Below, piece after piece: positions 1 to 5,443 of a DNA stretch of 7,551 nt; the first letter of the stretch is position 1, and every line of letters begins with the position of its first letter. The stretch lies in the NCBI GenBank assembly GCA_016206515.1, contig JACQRN010000170.1:1-7551 (forward strand). Direction: 5' to 3'. Below the pieces are notes generated by a model, which worked only from the letters and a program-made list of their open reading frames with translations, was not told where the DNA came from and ran no database searches. A program made the translations under genes and the position numbers. Source of the stretch: Planctomycetota bacterium (lineage in GTDB: Bacteria; Planctomycetota; SBBH01; JACQRN01).

Positions 1-1035
1 CCCCCACCCCGCGGCGAACAGGCAGAACGACCAGACCCCCTTCCGGAGCGCTTGCGTCACGTCGTCCGCGCCGGCCACCGGCGCGCGGATCCAGGCCAGG
101 AGCGTCCCGCCGGGGTCGGTCCCTCCGGTCCAGCCGGTGGCGGCCAGGAGGGTCCCGTCCGCGGCGATCACGGCGTAGGTCGGCAGGCTGTACGTCCCTC
201 CCAGGAGCCGTCGGGTGTGCCGCTTCTCGTGCTCGTTCCCCTCCGTGTTGATCTGTACCAGGACGTACGCCGAGAACGCCTCCTGAAAGTCCGGTTTGGG
301 AAAGTAACTACTTTCCACCTGTCGGCAGACGGTTCAGGTGGGGGCGGTGAAGTCGATGAAGACCCGCTTCCCGTCCCGGCTCGCCTGTGCGAGCGCATCG
401 GCCAGGTGATCCGCGGTCTCGTCTCCCGGCGCGGTGCGGCGCCAGGGGAGTTCCCCTTCGTGGGCGTTGCGCTCGCGCGGGGGAGGCGGCGCGGGGGCCG
501 GTTCCCGTCGCGGCCCACTCCCGACAGACGCCGGGGTCGCGCCTCCGCCGGTAACGCGCAGCGGGATCGTGAACGGCAGCGGGTCCGGGAAGAGGCACCC
601 TTCCGCGTTGCAGGTCTGATAAGAGAGGGTCCCCTCGAGGGTCGCCTCCCCCGGCGCGGCGTCACGCGGGGCGCGGATCTCCAGGTGGAACAGGGCGGTC
701 CCCTCGAACTGCCAGTCCTTGGTCTCGCCGGAGGGGTCCCAGTCGTACGCCACCTCGTGGGGTTCTTCCTCGTGGATCGAAAGGATCTCGTACCCCGGCG
801 TCGTCAGGGTGAAGACGGTCTTCTGGCTCATCCCGGTCCGGAGCGCAGAGAAGATGTGCCACTCCGGCTCGATCACGGCCGAGACCGGGATGCGCGCGGT
901 CCCGCCCGGGGCGATCTCGATCGCCTGTGTCGGGACGCGCAGCACGATCTTGTGCTCCACGTCGGCCCAGGCTACGGACGCCGACGCGAGCAACCCGAGG
1001 GCCAGCAGGCAGTTACGAAGCCGGTGTGCGGTCAC
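1..1035 (-). CDS. DsbD-like thiol:disulfide interchange selenoprotein (3' end outside window)
   Basis: Membrane thiol reductase of the DsbD family, expected to pass electrons to periplasmic or secreted thiol proteins. GTG start at 1035; residues 1-24 form a signal peptide ending near AWA|D. Residues about 25-162 resemble the DsbD N-terminal domain, with its redox Cys pair at C142 and C147 (YQTCNAEGC). A Pro-rich linker follows (about 170-200), then a thioredoxin fold: FIDFTAPT, a TGA as residue 234, TVC, and the cis-Pro segment SLPTY (283-287). The frame is open for 111 codons after the TGA and ends in a hydrophobic stretch (333-345) that looks like the start of the DsbD membrane domain. The TGA aligns with the first Cys of the family motif FIDFTGxxCxNCR, giving UxxC with resolving C237, and a SECIS-like hairpin follows. 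It lies 8 nt downstream of the flagellar gene on the same strand. Family assignment is strong; selenocysteine insertion is inferred. Alternatives are a point nonsense mutation or a sequence error. Confidence 0.88.
299..316 (-). promoter_or_regulatory. Bacterial SECIS-like hairpin
   Basis: On the minus strand this reads GGAAAGTAGTTACTTTCC, a perfect inverted repeat. It can fold as a 7-bp stem with loop AGUU, or a 6-bp stem with loop UAGUUA. It begins 17 nt after the TGA, which puts the loop about 24 nt from the UGA. Known bacterial SECIS elements lie inside the coding region just downstream of UGA, with a short apical loop carrying an early G and a UGA-to-loop spacing of roughly 16-37 nt. This element fits, with G second in the 4-nt loop. 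It is also notably AT-rich for this window. SelB binding is inferred. Confidence 0.8.
334..336 (-). other. In-frame TGA, predicted selenocysteine codon
   Basis: The codon read 336 to 334 on the minus strand is TGA. It falls between APT and TVC in the thioredoxin active site, three residues before a conserved Cys, so the motif becomes U-T-V-C. Downstream codons keep thioredoxin features (the cis-Pro LPT, a GW near the end of the fold) and the same GC-rich codon pattern, as expected for a translated region. Confidence 0.85.
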
Positions 1036-1043
1036 AAAATCTA

Positions 1044-1760
1044 TTACCGGCGCAGGTCGAGGAGGGTTCCCAGCATCTGGTCGGCGGTCCGGACGGTGCG
1101 GGCGTTGATCTTGAAGGCGTGCAGGTCCCGGATCTGGGCGACCGTCTCCTCGGCGAGGTCGACGTTCGACCCTTCGAGCGCCCCGGTGCGCAGGCGTCCG
1201 AACCCGGGACTCCCCGGCGCGCCGCCGCGGGGGAGCCCGGAGGCGAGCGAGGCGGCGTAGAGGTTCCGCCCCTCGATCGTGAGCCCCTGGACGTTGTCGA
1301 AATTCACCAGTGCGATCTGTCCCGCGACGGCCGCGTTCCCGTTCGCGTCGAGGGCGCGCACGGTGCCGTCGGTGGCGACCTCGAACGAGACGGCCCCGGC
1401 GGCCATCCGCACGGGCGGGTCGAGGTGGTACCCCTGCGGCGTCACGAGCTCCCCCTGCGCGTCGAGCCCGAACACCCCTGCGCGCGTGTACCGGATCCCC
1501 TCCGGCGTGCGCACGCGCAGGAGCCCCGGCCCGTCGATGGCGAGGTCGAACGCGTTGGTCGCCATCTCGATCGGCCCTTGCCGGTCGTCCAGCGGGGTGG
1601 AGGCGACGCGCGTCCCGCCCCCCTTCACATCCGTCTGCCGCGCGAGCGTCGCCTTGAAGGCGGTCGTCTGGAGGTTGGCGACGTTGTTCGCGGAGATCGA
1701 CTGCCGCACGAGCGCCGCCTGCATCCCCGACGCGCCGACCCGGAGGGCATGGAACGACAT
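1044..1760 (-). CDS. Flagellar basal-body rod protein, FlgF/FlgG family
   Basis: Component of the flagellar rod, the axial shaft crossing the periplasm. The 238-residue protein has the family's three signatures. The N-terminal rod motif is SANNVANLQTTAFKA (23-37; usually ANNxANxxTxGFK, here Ala replaces Gly). The central segment is DLAIDGPGLLRV...YTRAGVF...GELVTPQGY (72-111). The C-terminal helix is ALEGSNVDLAEE...TADQMLGTLLDLRR (195-238). Length is near FlgF (about 250) and slightly short of FlgG (about 260); I cannot decide between these, and FlhO/FlhP-type paralogues are also possible. The start is fixed by GAGGAGG just upstream of ATG 1760. It is divergent from the SHMT gene and followed after 8 nt by the selenoprotein gene, so the two are probably co-transcribed. 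No other flagellar gene is in the window. Confidence 0.9.
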   Translation of the reverse strand: MSFHALRVGASGMQAALVRQSISANNVANLQTTAFKATLARQTDVKGGGTRVASTPLDDRQGPIEMATNAFDLAIDGPGLLRVRTPEGIRYTRAGVFGLDAQGELVTPQGYHLDPPVRMAAGAVSFEVATDGTVRALDANGNAAVAGQIALVNFDNVQGLTIEGRNLYAASLASGLPRGGAPGSPGFGRLRTGALEGSNVDLAEETVAQIRDLHAFKINARTVRTADQMLGTLLDLRR

Positions 1761-1786
1761 GGCCTCCTCATTCTATCCTGCGGCGC
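1761..1786. promoter_or_regulatory. 26-bp divergent spacer with overlapping -10-like boxes
   Basis: The whole gap between the rod gene and the SHMT gene is 26 bp. On the plus strand TATCCT (1774-1779) ends 7 nt before the SHMT ATG. On the minus strand TAGAAT (1775-1770) ends 9 nt before the rod-gene ATG. The boxes overlap by 2 bp. No TTGACA-like -35 is evident for either. The SHMT gene has no visible Shine-Dalgarno, so a leaderless mRNA is possible. Promoter activity is inferred. Confidence 0.35.
1763..1769 (-). promoter_or_regulatory. Shine-Dalgarno of the flagellar rod gene
   Basis: GAGGAGG on the minus strand, with two bases before the ATG at 1760. It is the best ribosome binding site at this divergent junction and supports that start. 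Confidence 0.75.
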
Positions 1787-3025
1787 ATGACGGCGCCCTC
1801 CCTGGCGGACTCCGATCCCGAGGTCGCGGGCCTAGTCGAGGCGGAGCGCCTCCGCCAGGCGCGGACGATCTCCCTGGTCGCCTCGGAGAACTTCGCCTCC
1901 CGCGCGGTGCGCGAGGCCGCGGGGTCGGTCCTGACGAACAAGTACGCGCAGGGGTACCCCGGCGCGCGGCACTACCCGGATTGCGGCGCGGTCGACGCGG
2001 TCGAGGAGGCCGCGCGGACGCGCGCCCGGTCGCTGTTCCGCGCCGACCACGCCAACGTGCAGCCCTCCAGCGGCGCCCTGGCGAACGTCGCCGTGTACCA
2101 GGCGCTCCTGCGCCCCGGGGAGAGCGTCCTGGCGATGGACCCTGCGGTCGGCGGCCACGAGACGCACGGCGATCCCCACCACGCCTCGGGCAAGTACCAC
2201 CGCTTCTCGTTCTACGGTGTCGACGCGTCGGGGAGGATCAACCTCGCCGAGGTCCGCCGCCGCGCGCGCGCGGTCCGGCCCCGCATGATCATCGCGGGGG
2301 GGTGCCTCTATCCGCGCTCGACGCCGGTCGGGGAGTTCGTTGGAATCGCGCGCGAGGCGGGCTCGCTCCTGATGGTCGACATGGCGCACTTCGCGGGGTT
2401 CGTCGCCGCCGGGCTCCATGAGAACCCCTGCCCCGTCGCGGACGTCGTCACCTCCACGACGCACAAGACGCTTCGCGGCCCCCGGGGCGGGCTGATCCTC
2501 TGTCGGAGCGCCCATGCCGCGGCGGTGGACGCGGGGGTCTTCCCCGGGACGCACGGCGGGCCCCTGATGCATATCGTGGCGGCGAAGGCGGTCGCGTTCG
2601 CCGAGGCGGCGACGTCGGTCTTCTGCGCCTACCAGGAGCGTGTGATCGCCAACGCGCGGGCCCTGTGCGAGGCGCTCGCCTCGCGGGGGCTTCCCAGCGT
2701 CACGGGCGGGACCGACACGCACATGGTCGTCGTCGACCTGCGCACGCGGGGGGTGCGGGGGGACACCGTCGAGGCCGCCCTCTCGCGCGCGGGAATCCTC
2801 TCCAATGCCTGCCCCGTCCCGGGCGACCCGAAGCCCAAGGACGGGACGAGTGGACTGCGTCTCGGCACCCCCTCCGTCACGACGCGCGGGATGGGAGCGG
2901 AGCAGATGAGACGCCTCGCCTCCTTCGTTGCTTCCGTTGTCGAAGCCCCCGGGGACGGGGCGTTGCTGGAGCGCCTCCGCGGCGAGGTTCAGGAACTGGC
3001 GGAGGCGTTCCCGCCACCGGACTGA
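1787..3025 (+). CDS. glyA: Serine hydroxymethyltransferase family enzyme with altered folate site
   Basis: PLP enzyme of the SHMT family, whose classical members interconvert serine and glycine using tetrahydrofolate. Its 412 residues are a normal length. The PLP core is present: SENFAS (33-38), NKY (51-53), H124, DMAH (198-201), STTHKTLRGPRGG (223-235) with Schiff-base K227, and SGLRLGTP (355-362) with carboxylate-binding R358. Compared with the E. coli enzyme as I recall it, several conserved positions differ: Glu57 is Gln55, Tyr64 is His62, Ser99 is Ala97, Leu121 is Pro119, Leu127 is Glu125, Ser175 is Cys173, Gln261 is His256, and Asn347 is Cys342. Glu57, Tyr64, Leu121, Leu127 and Asn347 belong to the folate-dependent half of the site. 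It may therefore be a paralogue with folate-independent aldolase-type activity rather than the housekeeping enzyme; this is inference. The ATG at 1787 has no obvious ribosome binding site. Its 3' end overlaps a convergent small gene by 37 bp. Confidence 0.9.
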   Translation: MTAPSLADSDPEVAGLVEAERLRQARTISLVASENFASRAVREAAGSVLTNKYAQGYPGARHYPDCGAVDAVEEAARTRARSLFRADHANVQPSSGALANVAVYQALLRPGESVLAMDPAVGGHETHGDPHHASGKYHRFSFYGVDASGRINLAEVRRRARAVRPRMIIAGGCLYPRSTPVGEFVGIAREAGSLLMVDMAHFAGFVAAGLHENPCPVADVVTSTTHKTLRGPRGGLILCRSAHAAAVDAGVFPGTHGGPLMHIVAAKAVAFAEAATSVFCAYQERVIANARALCEALASRGLPSVTGGTDTHMVVVDLRTRGVRGDTVEAALSRAGILSNACPVPGDPKPKDGTSGLRLGTPSVTTRGMGAEQMRRLASFVASVVEAPGDGALLERLRGEVQELAEAFPPPD

Positions 3026-3489
3026 TCCGTCCCCTTCCCCTCCGGGTCCTCCACGAGCTTCCAGATCCCCCAGAGCGCCAGGACGAACAGGCCGATCTGG
3101 ATGCAGAGCCCCATCCAGTTGCGGGCGGTCCATTCGGAGGGGCCGCGCGGGACGGTCGGGTCCGCGTCGGCGCCGAAGGCCGAGGCATTCCCGAGGAGAG
3201 CGAGCGCGAGGGTGAGGAACGTGACCTCCCCGAGCCGGGAGCGGATCGCGGTGAGCGTGCGTGTTGCGGTCTTCACCTCGTACCGTCCCTCGTCGGAGGC
3301 GAGGGGGCCGTACCGTTCGACGCACCGGACCTCGAGGATCTGCTCGCCCACATGCGCGTGCGCCGCCACGAGGACCTGGCCGAGCCCCTCCTCGCCGGGC
3401 GCGGTGCGCGGCGGCTTCGCCGCGGGCGCAGGCGCCGCGGCCGGGCGGACCGCTTCCTTCTGCCGTTGCTCGGCGTACTTTCGGGCCAC
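2989..3489 (-). CDS. Small membrane protein of unknown function
   Basis: I do not recognise a family. From GTG 3489 the product is 166 residues: a basic, Ala/Pro-rich N-terminus (1-35), a mixed segment (36-86), a hydrophobic stretch (about 88-108), a short loop, a second hydrophobic stretch (about 125-146, WMGLCIQIGLFVLALWGIW), and a hydrophilic Gly/Ser-rich tail. Codons are strongly GC-ending on this strand across the interval, and the opposite strand offers no recognisable protein. An alternative GTG at 3276 would give a 95-residue protein beginning MKTATRTLTAIRSR and a signal-peptide-like segment ending near SAFGA, with a GAGGG upstream; this is a credible alternative start. The 3' end overlaps the SHMT gene tail-to-tail by 37 bp. 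It is divergent from moeA. Confidence 0.6.
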   Translation of the reverse strand: MARKYAEQRQKEAVRPAAAPAPAAKPPRTAPGEEGLGQVLVAAHAHVGEQILEVRCVERYGPLASDEGRYEVKTATRTLTAIRSRLGEVTFLTLALALLGNASAFGADADPTVPRGPSEWTARNWMGLCIQIGLFVLALWGIWKLVEDPEGKGTDQSGGGNASASS

Positions 3490-3495
3490 GGGAGG

Positions 3496-3501
3496 ATTGT
3501 A
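3496..3501 (-). promoter_or_regulatory. Putative -10 box of the small membrane protein gene
   Basis: TACAAT on the minus strand, one mismatch from TATAAT, ends 6 nt before the GTG at 3489, with only CCTCCC between. Transcription would start at about the start codon, giving a leaderless mRNA. No good -35 is seen at 16-18 bp spacing. If the start is at 3276 instead, this would be an ordinary promoter for a leadered message. Confidence 0.35.
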
Positions 3502-3546
3502 GCGTCGCGCCGTCCATCGCGCCGGGCCCGCCTCCCGTCGTATCAC

Positions 3547-3578
3547 GTTGGGAGTTGGGATTTGGAAGTTGGGATTTG
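3547..3578 (+). repeat. Heptad tandem repeat in the moeA upstream spacer
   Basis: Period-7 array: GTTGGGA (3547-3553), GTTGGGA (3554-3560), TTTGGAA (3561-3567), GTTGGGA (3568-3574), TTTG. It is AT-richer than its surroundings. It fills part of the 104-bp gap (3490-3593) between the divergent small membrane protein gene and moeA, and ends 15 nt before the moeA ATG. Confidence 0.75.
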
Positions 3579-3593
3579 CGAAGATGTCCCCCC

Positions 3594-4784
3594 ATGCGCC
3601 CCTTCGGCTCCCTCCTCCCCTGGCCCGATGCGTTCCGCCGCGCGATGGACTCCGCGTTTCCTGTGGAGCGCTCCGAGGAGATCCCTCTCGCCTCTGCCTG
3701 CGAGCGGATCCTCGCCGAGGCGGTCGTTGCGCCGCACGACGTCCCTGCCTTCGACCGGGCGGCGGTCGATGGGTACGCCCTGCGCGGAGCCGAGGCCGCA
3801 CGGGAAGGCGCCGCGCTGCGGTGCGCGGGGAGGATCCTGGCGGGGGGCGCGCCCGTCGCGGTCGGCCCGGGCGGGTGCGTCGAGATCGCCACGGGGGCGC
3901 CTCTCCCCCCGGGTGCGGACGCGGTGGTCATGGTCGAGGAGACCGCGCGCTCCGGCGACCGGGTCTCGCTCGCGAAGGCTGTCCGGCCCGGCCAGAACGT
4001 GACCCGCGCCGGGAGCGACCTGGCGCGCGGCGAGGTCGCGCTCCGCGAGGGGGCGGTTCTCGGCCCCGCGCAGGTCGGGGCGGCCGCCGCGTGCGGGCGC
4101 TCGTCGTTGCGCGTCTGGGCGCGTCCCCGCGCGGCGGTCTTCACCACCGGGGACGAGGTCGTCGAACCGGGGCGCCCCTGCGCGGGCGGACAGGTGTACA
4201 ACGTCAACACCTTCACCCTCGGCGCGCTCCTGGAGTCGTGCGGTTGCGAGGTCGCGCGCGGGGGCGTCGTGGGGGATTCGTTCGCGGCGCTCGACGCGGC
4301 GCTCGGAGCGCACCTGGACCTGGATCTGCTCGTCGTCTCCGGGGGGACGTCGGTGGGGGAGAAGGATCTGCTGCCGGACTTCCTGCGCACGCACGGCGAG
4401 GTCGTCTTTCACGGGACGGCGGTCAAGCCCGGGAAACCGACCCTCATCGGCCGGATCGGGCGGTGTCTGTTCGTCGGCGTCCCGGGATACCCGACCTCCG
4501 GCCTGACGATCGCCCTGCGTCTCGTGGCGCCGTTGGCGCGCCGGATCGGCCGCCGGCCATCCCCCCGCGCGGTCGTCGTGCGCGCGCGCCTGGCGCGCGA
4601 GGTCCGCTCGCCGCGCGACAAGACGCACTTCCTGCCGGTCCGCGTCGCGGATGGCGTTGCGGAGTCGGCGATGAAGGAGTCGGGTGCGATCACCTCGTTG
4701 GCGCACGCCGACGGGATGATCGTGATCCCGGAGGGGATCGACCGGCTGGCGGCGGGGGCGGAGGTGGAGGTGGAACTCCTGTGA
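3594..4784 (+). CDS. moeA: Molybdopterin molybdenumtransferase MoeA
   Basis: Cytoplasmic enzyme of the last step of molybdenum cofactor synthesis: it inserts molybdate (or tungstate) into adenylylated molybdopterin. The 396-residue protein spans all family domains. FDRAAVDGYALR (53-64) matches the DRSxMDGYA motif. ATGAPLPPGADAVVMVEE (99-116) and TGDEVVEPG (185-193) follow. SGGTSVGEKD (249-258) is the molybdopterin-binding motif. KPGKPT (278-283) and VPGYPTSG (296-303) come next; bacterial MoeA more often has PGNPVS here, whereas PGYP recalls archaeal-type MoeA. The remainder (about 320-396) is the C-terminal barrel domain. ATG 3594 gives a standard N-terminus, though no strong ribosome binding site precedes it. 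The stop overlaps the next start (GTGA), so translation of the CPBP gene is probably coupled. No other cofactor genes are in the window. Confidence 0.95.
   Translation: MRPFGSLLPWPDAFRRAMDSAFPVERSEEIPLASACERILAEAVVAPHDVPAFDRAAVDGYALRGAEAAREGAALRCAGRILAGGAPVAVGPGGCVEIATGAPLPPGADAVVMVEETARSGDRVSLAKAVRPGQNVTRAGSDLARGEVALREGAVLGPAQVGAAAACGRSSLRVWARPRAAVFTTGDEVVEPGRPCAGGQVYNVNTFTLGALLESCGCEVARGGVVGDSFAALDAALGAHLDLDLLVVSGGTSVGEKDLLPDFLRTHGEVVFHGTAVKPGKPTLIGRIGRCLFVGVPGYPTSGLTIALRLVAPLARRIGRRPSPRAVVVRARLAREVRSPRDKTHFLPVRVADGVAESAMKESGAITSLAHADGMIVIPEGIDRLAAGAEVEVELL
4766..4771 (+). promoter_or_regulatory. Shine-Dalgarno of the CPBP gene, inside moeA
   Basis: GGAGGT, 9 nt before GTG 4781. It supports that GTG as the start of the overlapping downstream gene rather than a later codon. 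Confidence 0.65.
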
Positions 4785-5443
4785 GCGATCCGTCCAGCGT
4801 CCAGCGTCCAGCGTCCGGCGGTGTTCGGGCGGTCGCTGAGCTGACCGCCGTTGCGGCCACCTACGCCGCATGGCTCGTGGGTGAGCACCTGAAGATGAAG
4901 GGCCAGTTTCTCGGTGTGGCACTCTCCGTGTGGGTCGCGTACTTCGTCCTGCGCTCGCGCCGGGAGTCGGGTCTGTGGCGCGCGTGGGGGTTTCGCGCCG
5001 ACAACCTCGCGTCCTCCGCGCGGTTCCACCTGGTGTTGGGGGGAGCGCTCGTCGCGTTCCTCGCGGCGGTCGGGTGGGCGCGCGGGACGCTCACAATCGA
5101 CCGCGGCGTCCTGGTCGTTCTGGCGATCTACCCGTTCTGGGCGCTTGCGCAGCAGTTCTTCCTCCAGAATGCGGTGGTGCGCAACATCCTGGACCTAGGT
5201 CTCGGTCGCCGCTGGGCGGTCGCGCTGGCGGCCGTTTGCTTCTCCGTCGCGCACGCGCCCGACCTCCCCCTGATGGGGCTCACCGCCGTCGCGGGGGGGG
5301 CCTGGACGATGGTCTTCCTGCGCCACCCGAACCTCTGGATGCTCTCCCTCACCCACGCCTGCGTCGGGACGCTCGCCTTCTGCTGGGCGCTCGGCCGCGA
5401 CCCCCTGGCGGAGTTCCCGCAACTGCTGATGCTGCTGGGTTAG
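4781..5443 (+). CDS. CPBP (Abi/CAAX protease-like) membrane protein, noncanonical active site
   Basis: Multi-pass membrane protein of 220 residues related to the CPBP/type II CAAX protease superfamily, whose active members cleave substrates within or near the membrane. Hydrophobic segments lie at about 21-35, 41-57, 84-99, 108-127, 145-157, 163-180 and 187-204. The superfamily pattern is EExxxR, FxxxH, HxxxD/N. Here motif 1 reads QQFFLQ (124-129), with Gln in place of both Glu and of Arg. Motif 2 is intact, FSVAH (154-158). In motif 3 only H192 is retained (HACVG). The metal-binding histidines are therefore present but the catalytic Glu is not, so proteolysis is doubtful. GTG 4781 overlaps the moeA stop by 4 nt and has GGAGGT 9 nt upstream. 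Residues 5-13 are encoded by a heptanucleotide repeat. The stop overlaps the convergent PLP gene by 4 nt. The link to cofactor synthesis is unknown. Confidence 0.75.
   Translation: MSDPSSVQRPASGGVRAVAELTAVAATYAAWLVGEHLKMKGQFLGVALSVWVAYFVLRSRRESGLWRAWGFRADNLASSARFHLVLGGALVAFLAAVGWARGTLTIDRGVLVVLAIYPFWALAQQFFLQNAVVRNILDLGLGRRWAVALAAVCFSVAHAPDLPLMGLTAVAGGAWTMVFLRHPNLWMLSLTHACVGTLAFCWALGRDPLAEFPQLLMLLG
4792..4819 (+). repeat. Heptanucleotide tandem repeat (GTCCAGC)4 in the CPBP gene start
   Basis: Three exact copies of GTCCAGC (4792-4798, 4799-4805, 4806-4812) and one with a single change, GTCCGGC (4813-4819), from the fourth codon of the CPBP gene. Seven is not a multiple of three, so gain or loss of a copy would change the reading frame relative to the GTG start. 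Confidence 0.85.

Noticed and set aside
334..336. TGA as the true end of a 233-residue DsbD N-terminal protein
   Set aside because: It would stop in the middle of the thioredoxin active site. The frame beyond keeps family residues and codon pattern, and a SECIS-like hairpin follows.
52..1260. Plus-strand open frame opposite the DsbD-like and flagellar genes
   Set aside because: It is Arg/Gly-rich, has no family signature, and runs antisense to two recognisable proteins.
1832..4390. Very long open frame on the minus strand opposite the SHMT and moeA genes (852 codons)
   Set aside because: It is Arg/Pro/Ala-rich with no recognisable domain and lies opposite two clear genes. GC-rich DNA commonly leaves such shadow frames open.
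3548..4780. In-frame upstream extension of the CPBP gene through moeA
   Set aside because: It is a low-complexity Arg/Gly translation overlapping moeA. GTG 4781 with its Shine-Dalgarno is the better start.
5195..5439. Continuation of the first frame of the PLP enzyme gene to 5195
   Set aside because: After the (CG)6 run this frame loses all family similarity and becomes Arg/Pro-rich, while the neighbouring frame carries the rest of the enzyme to 5440.
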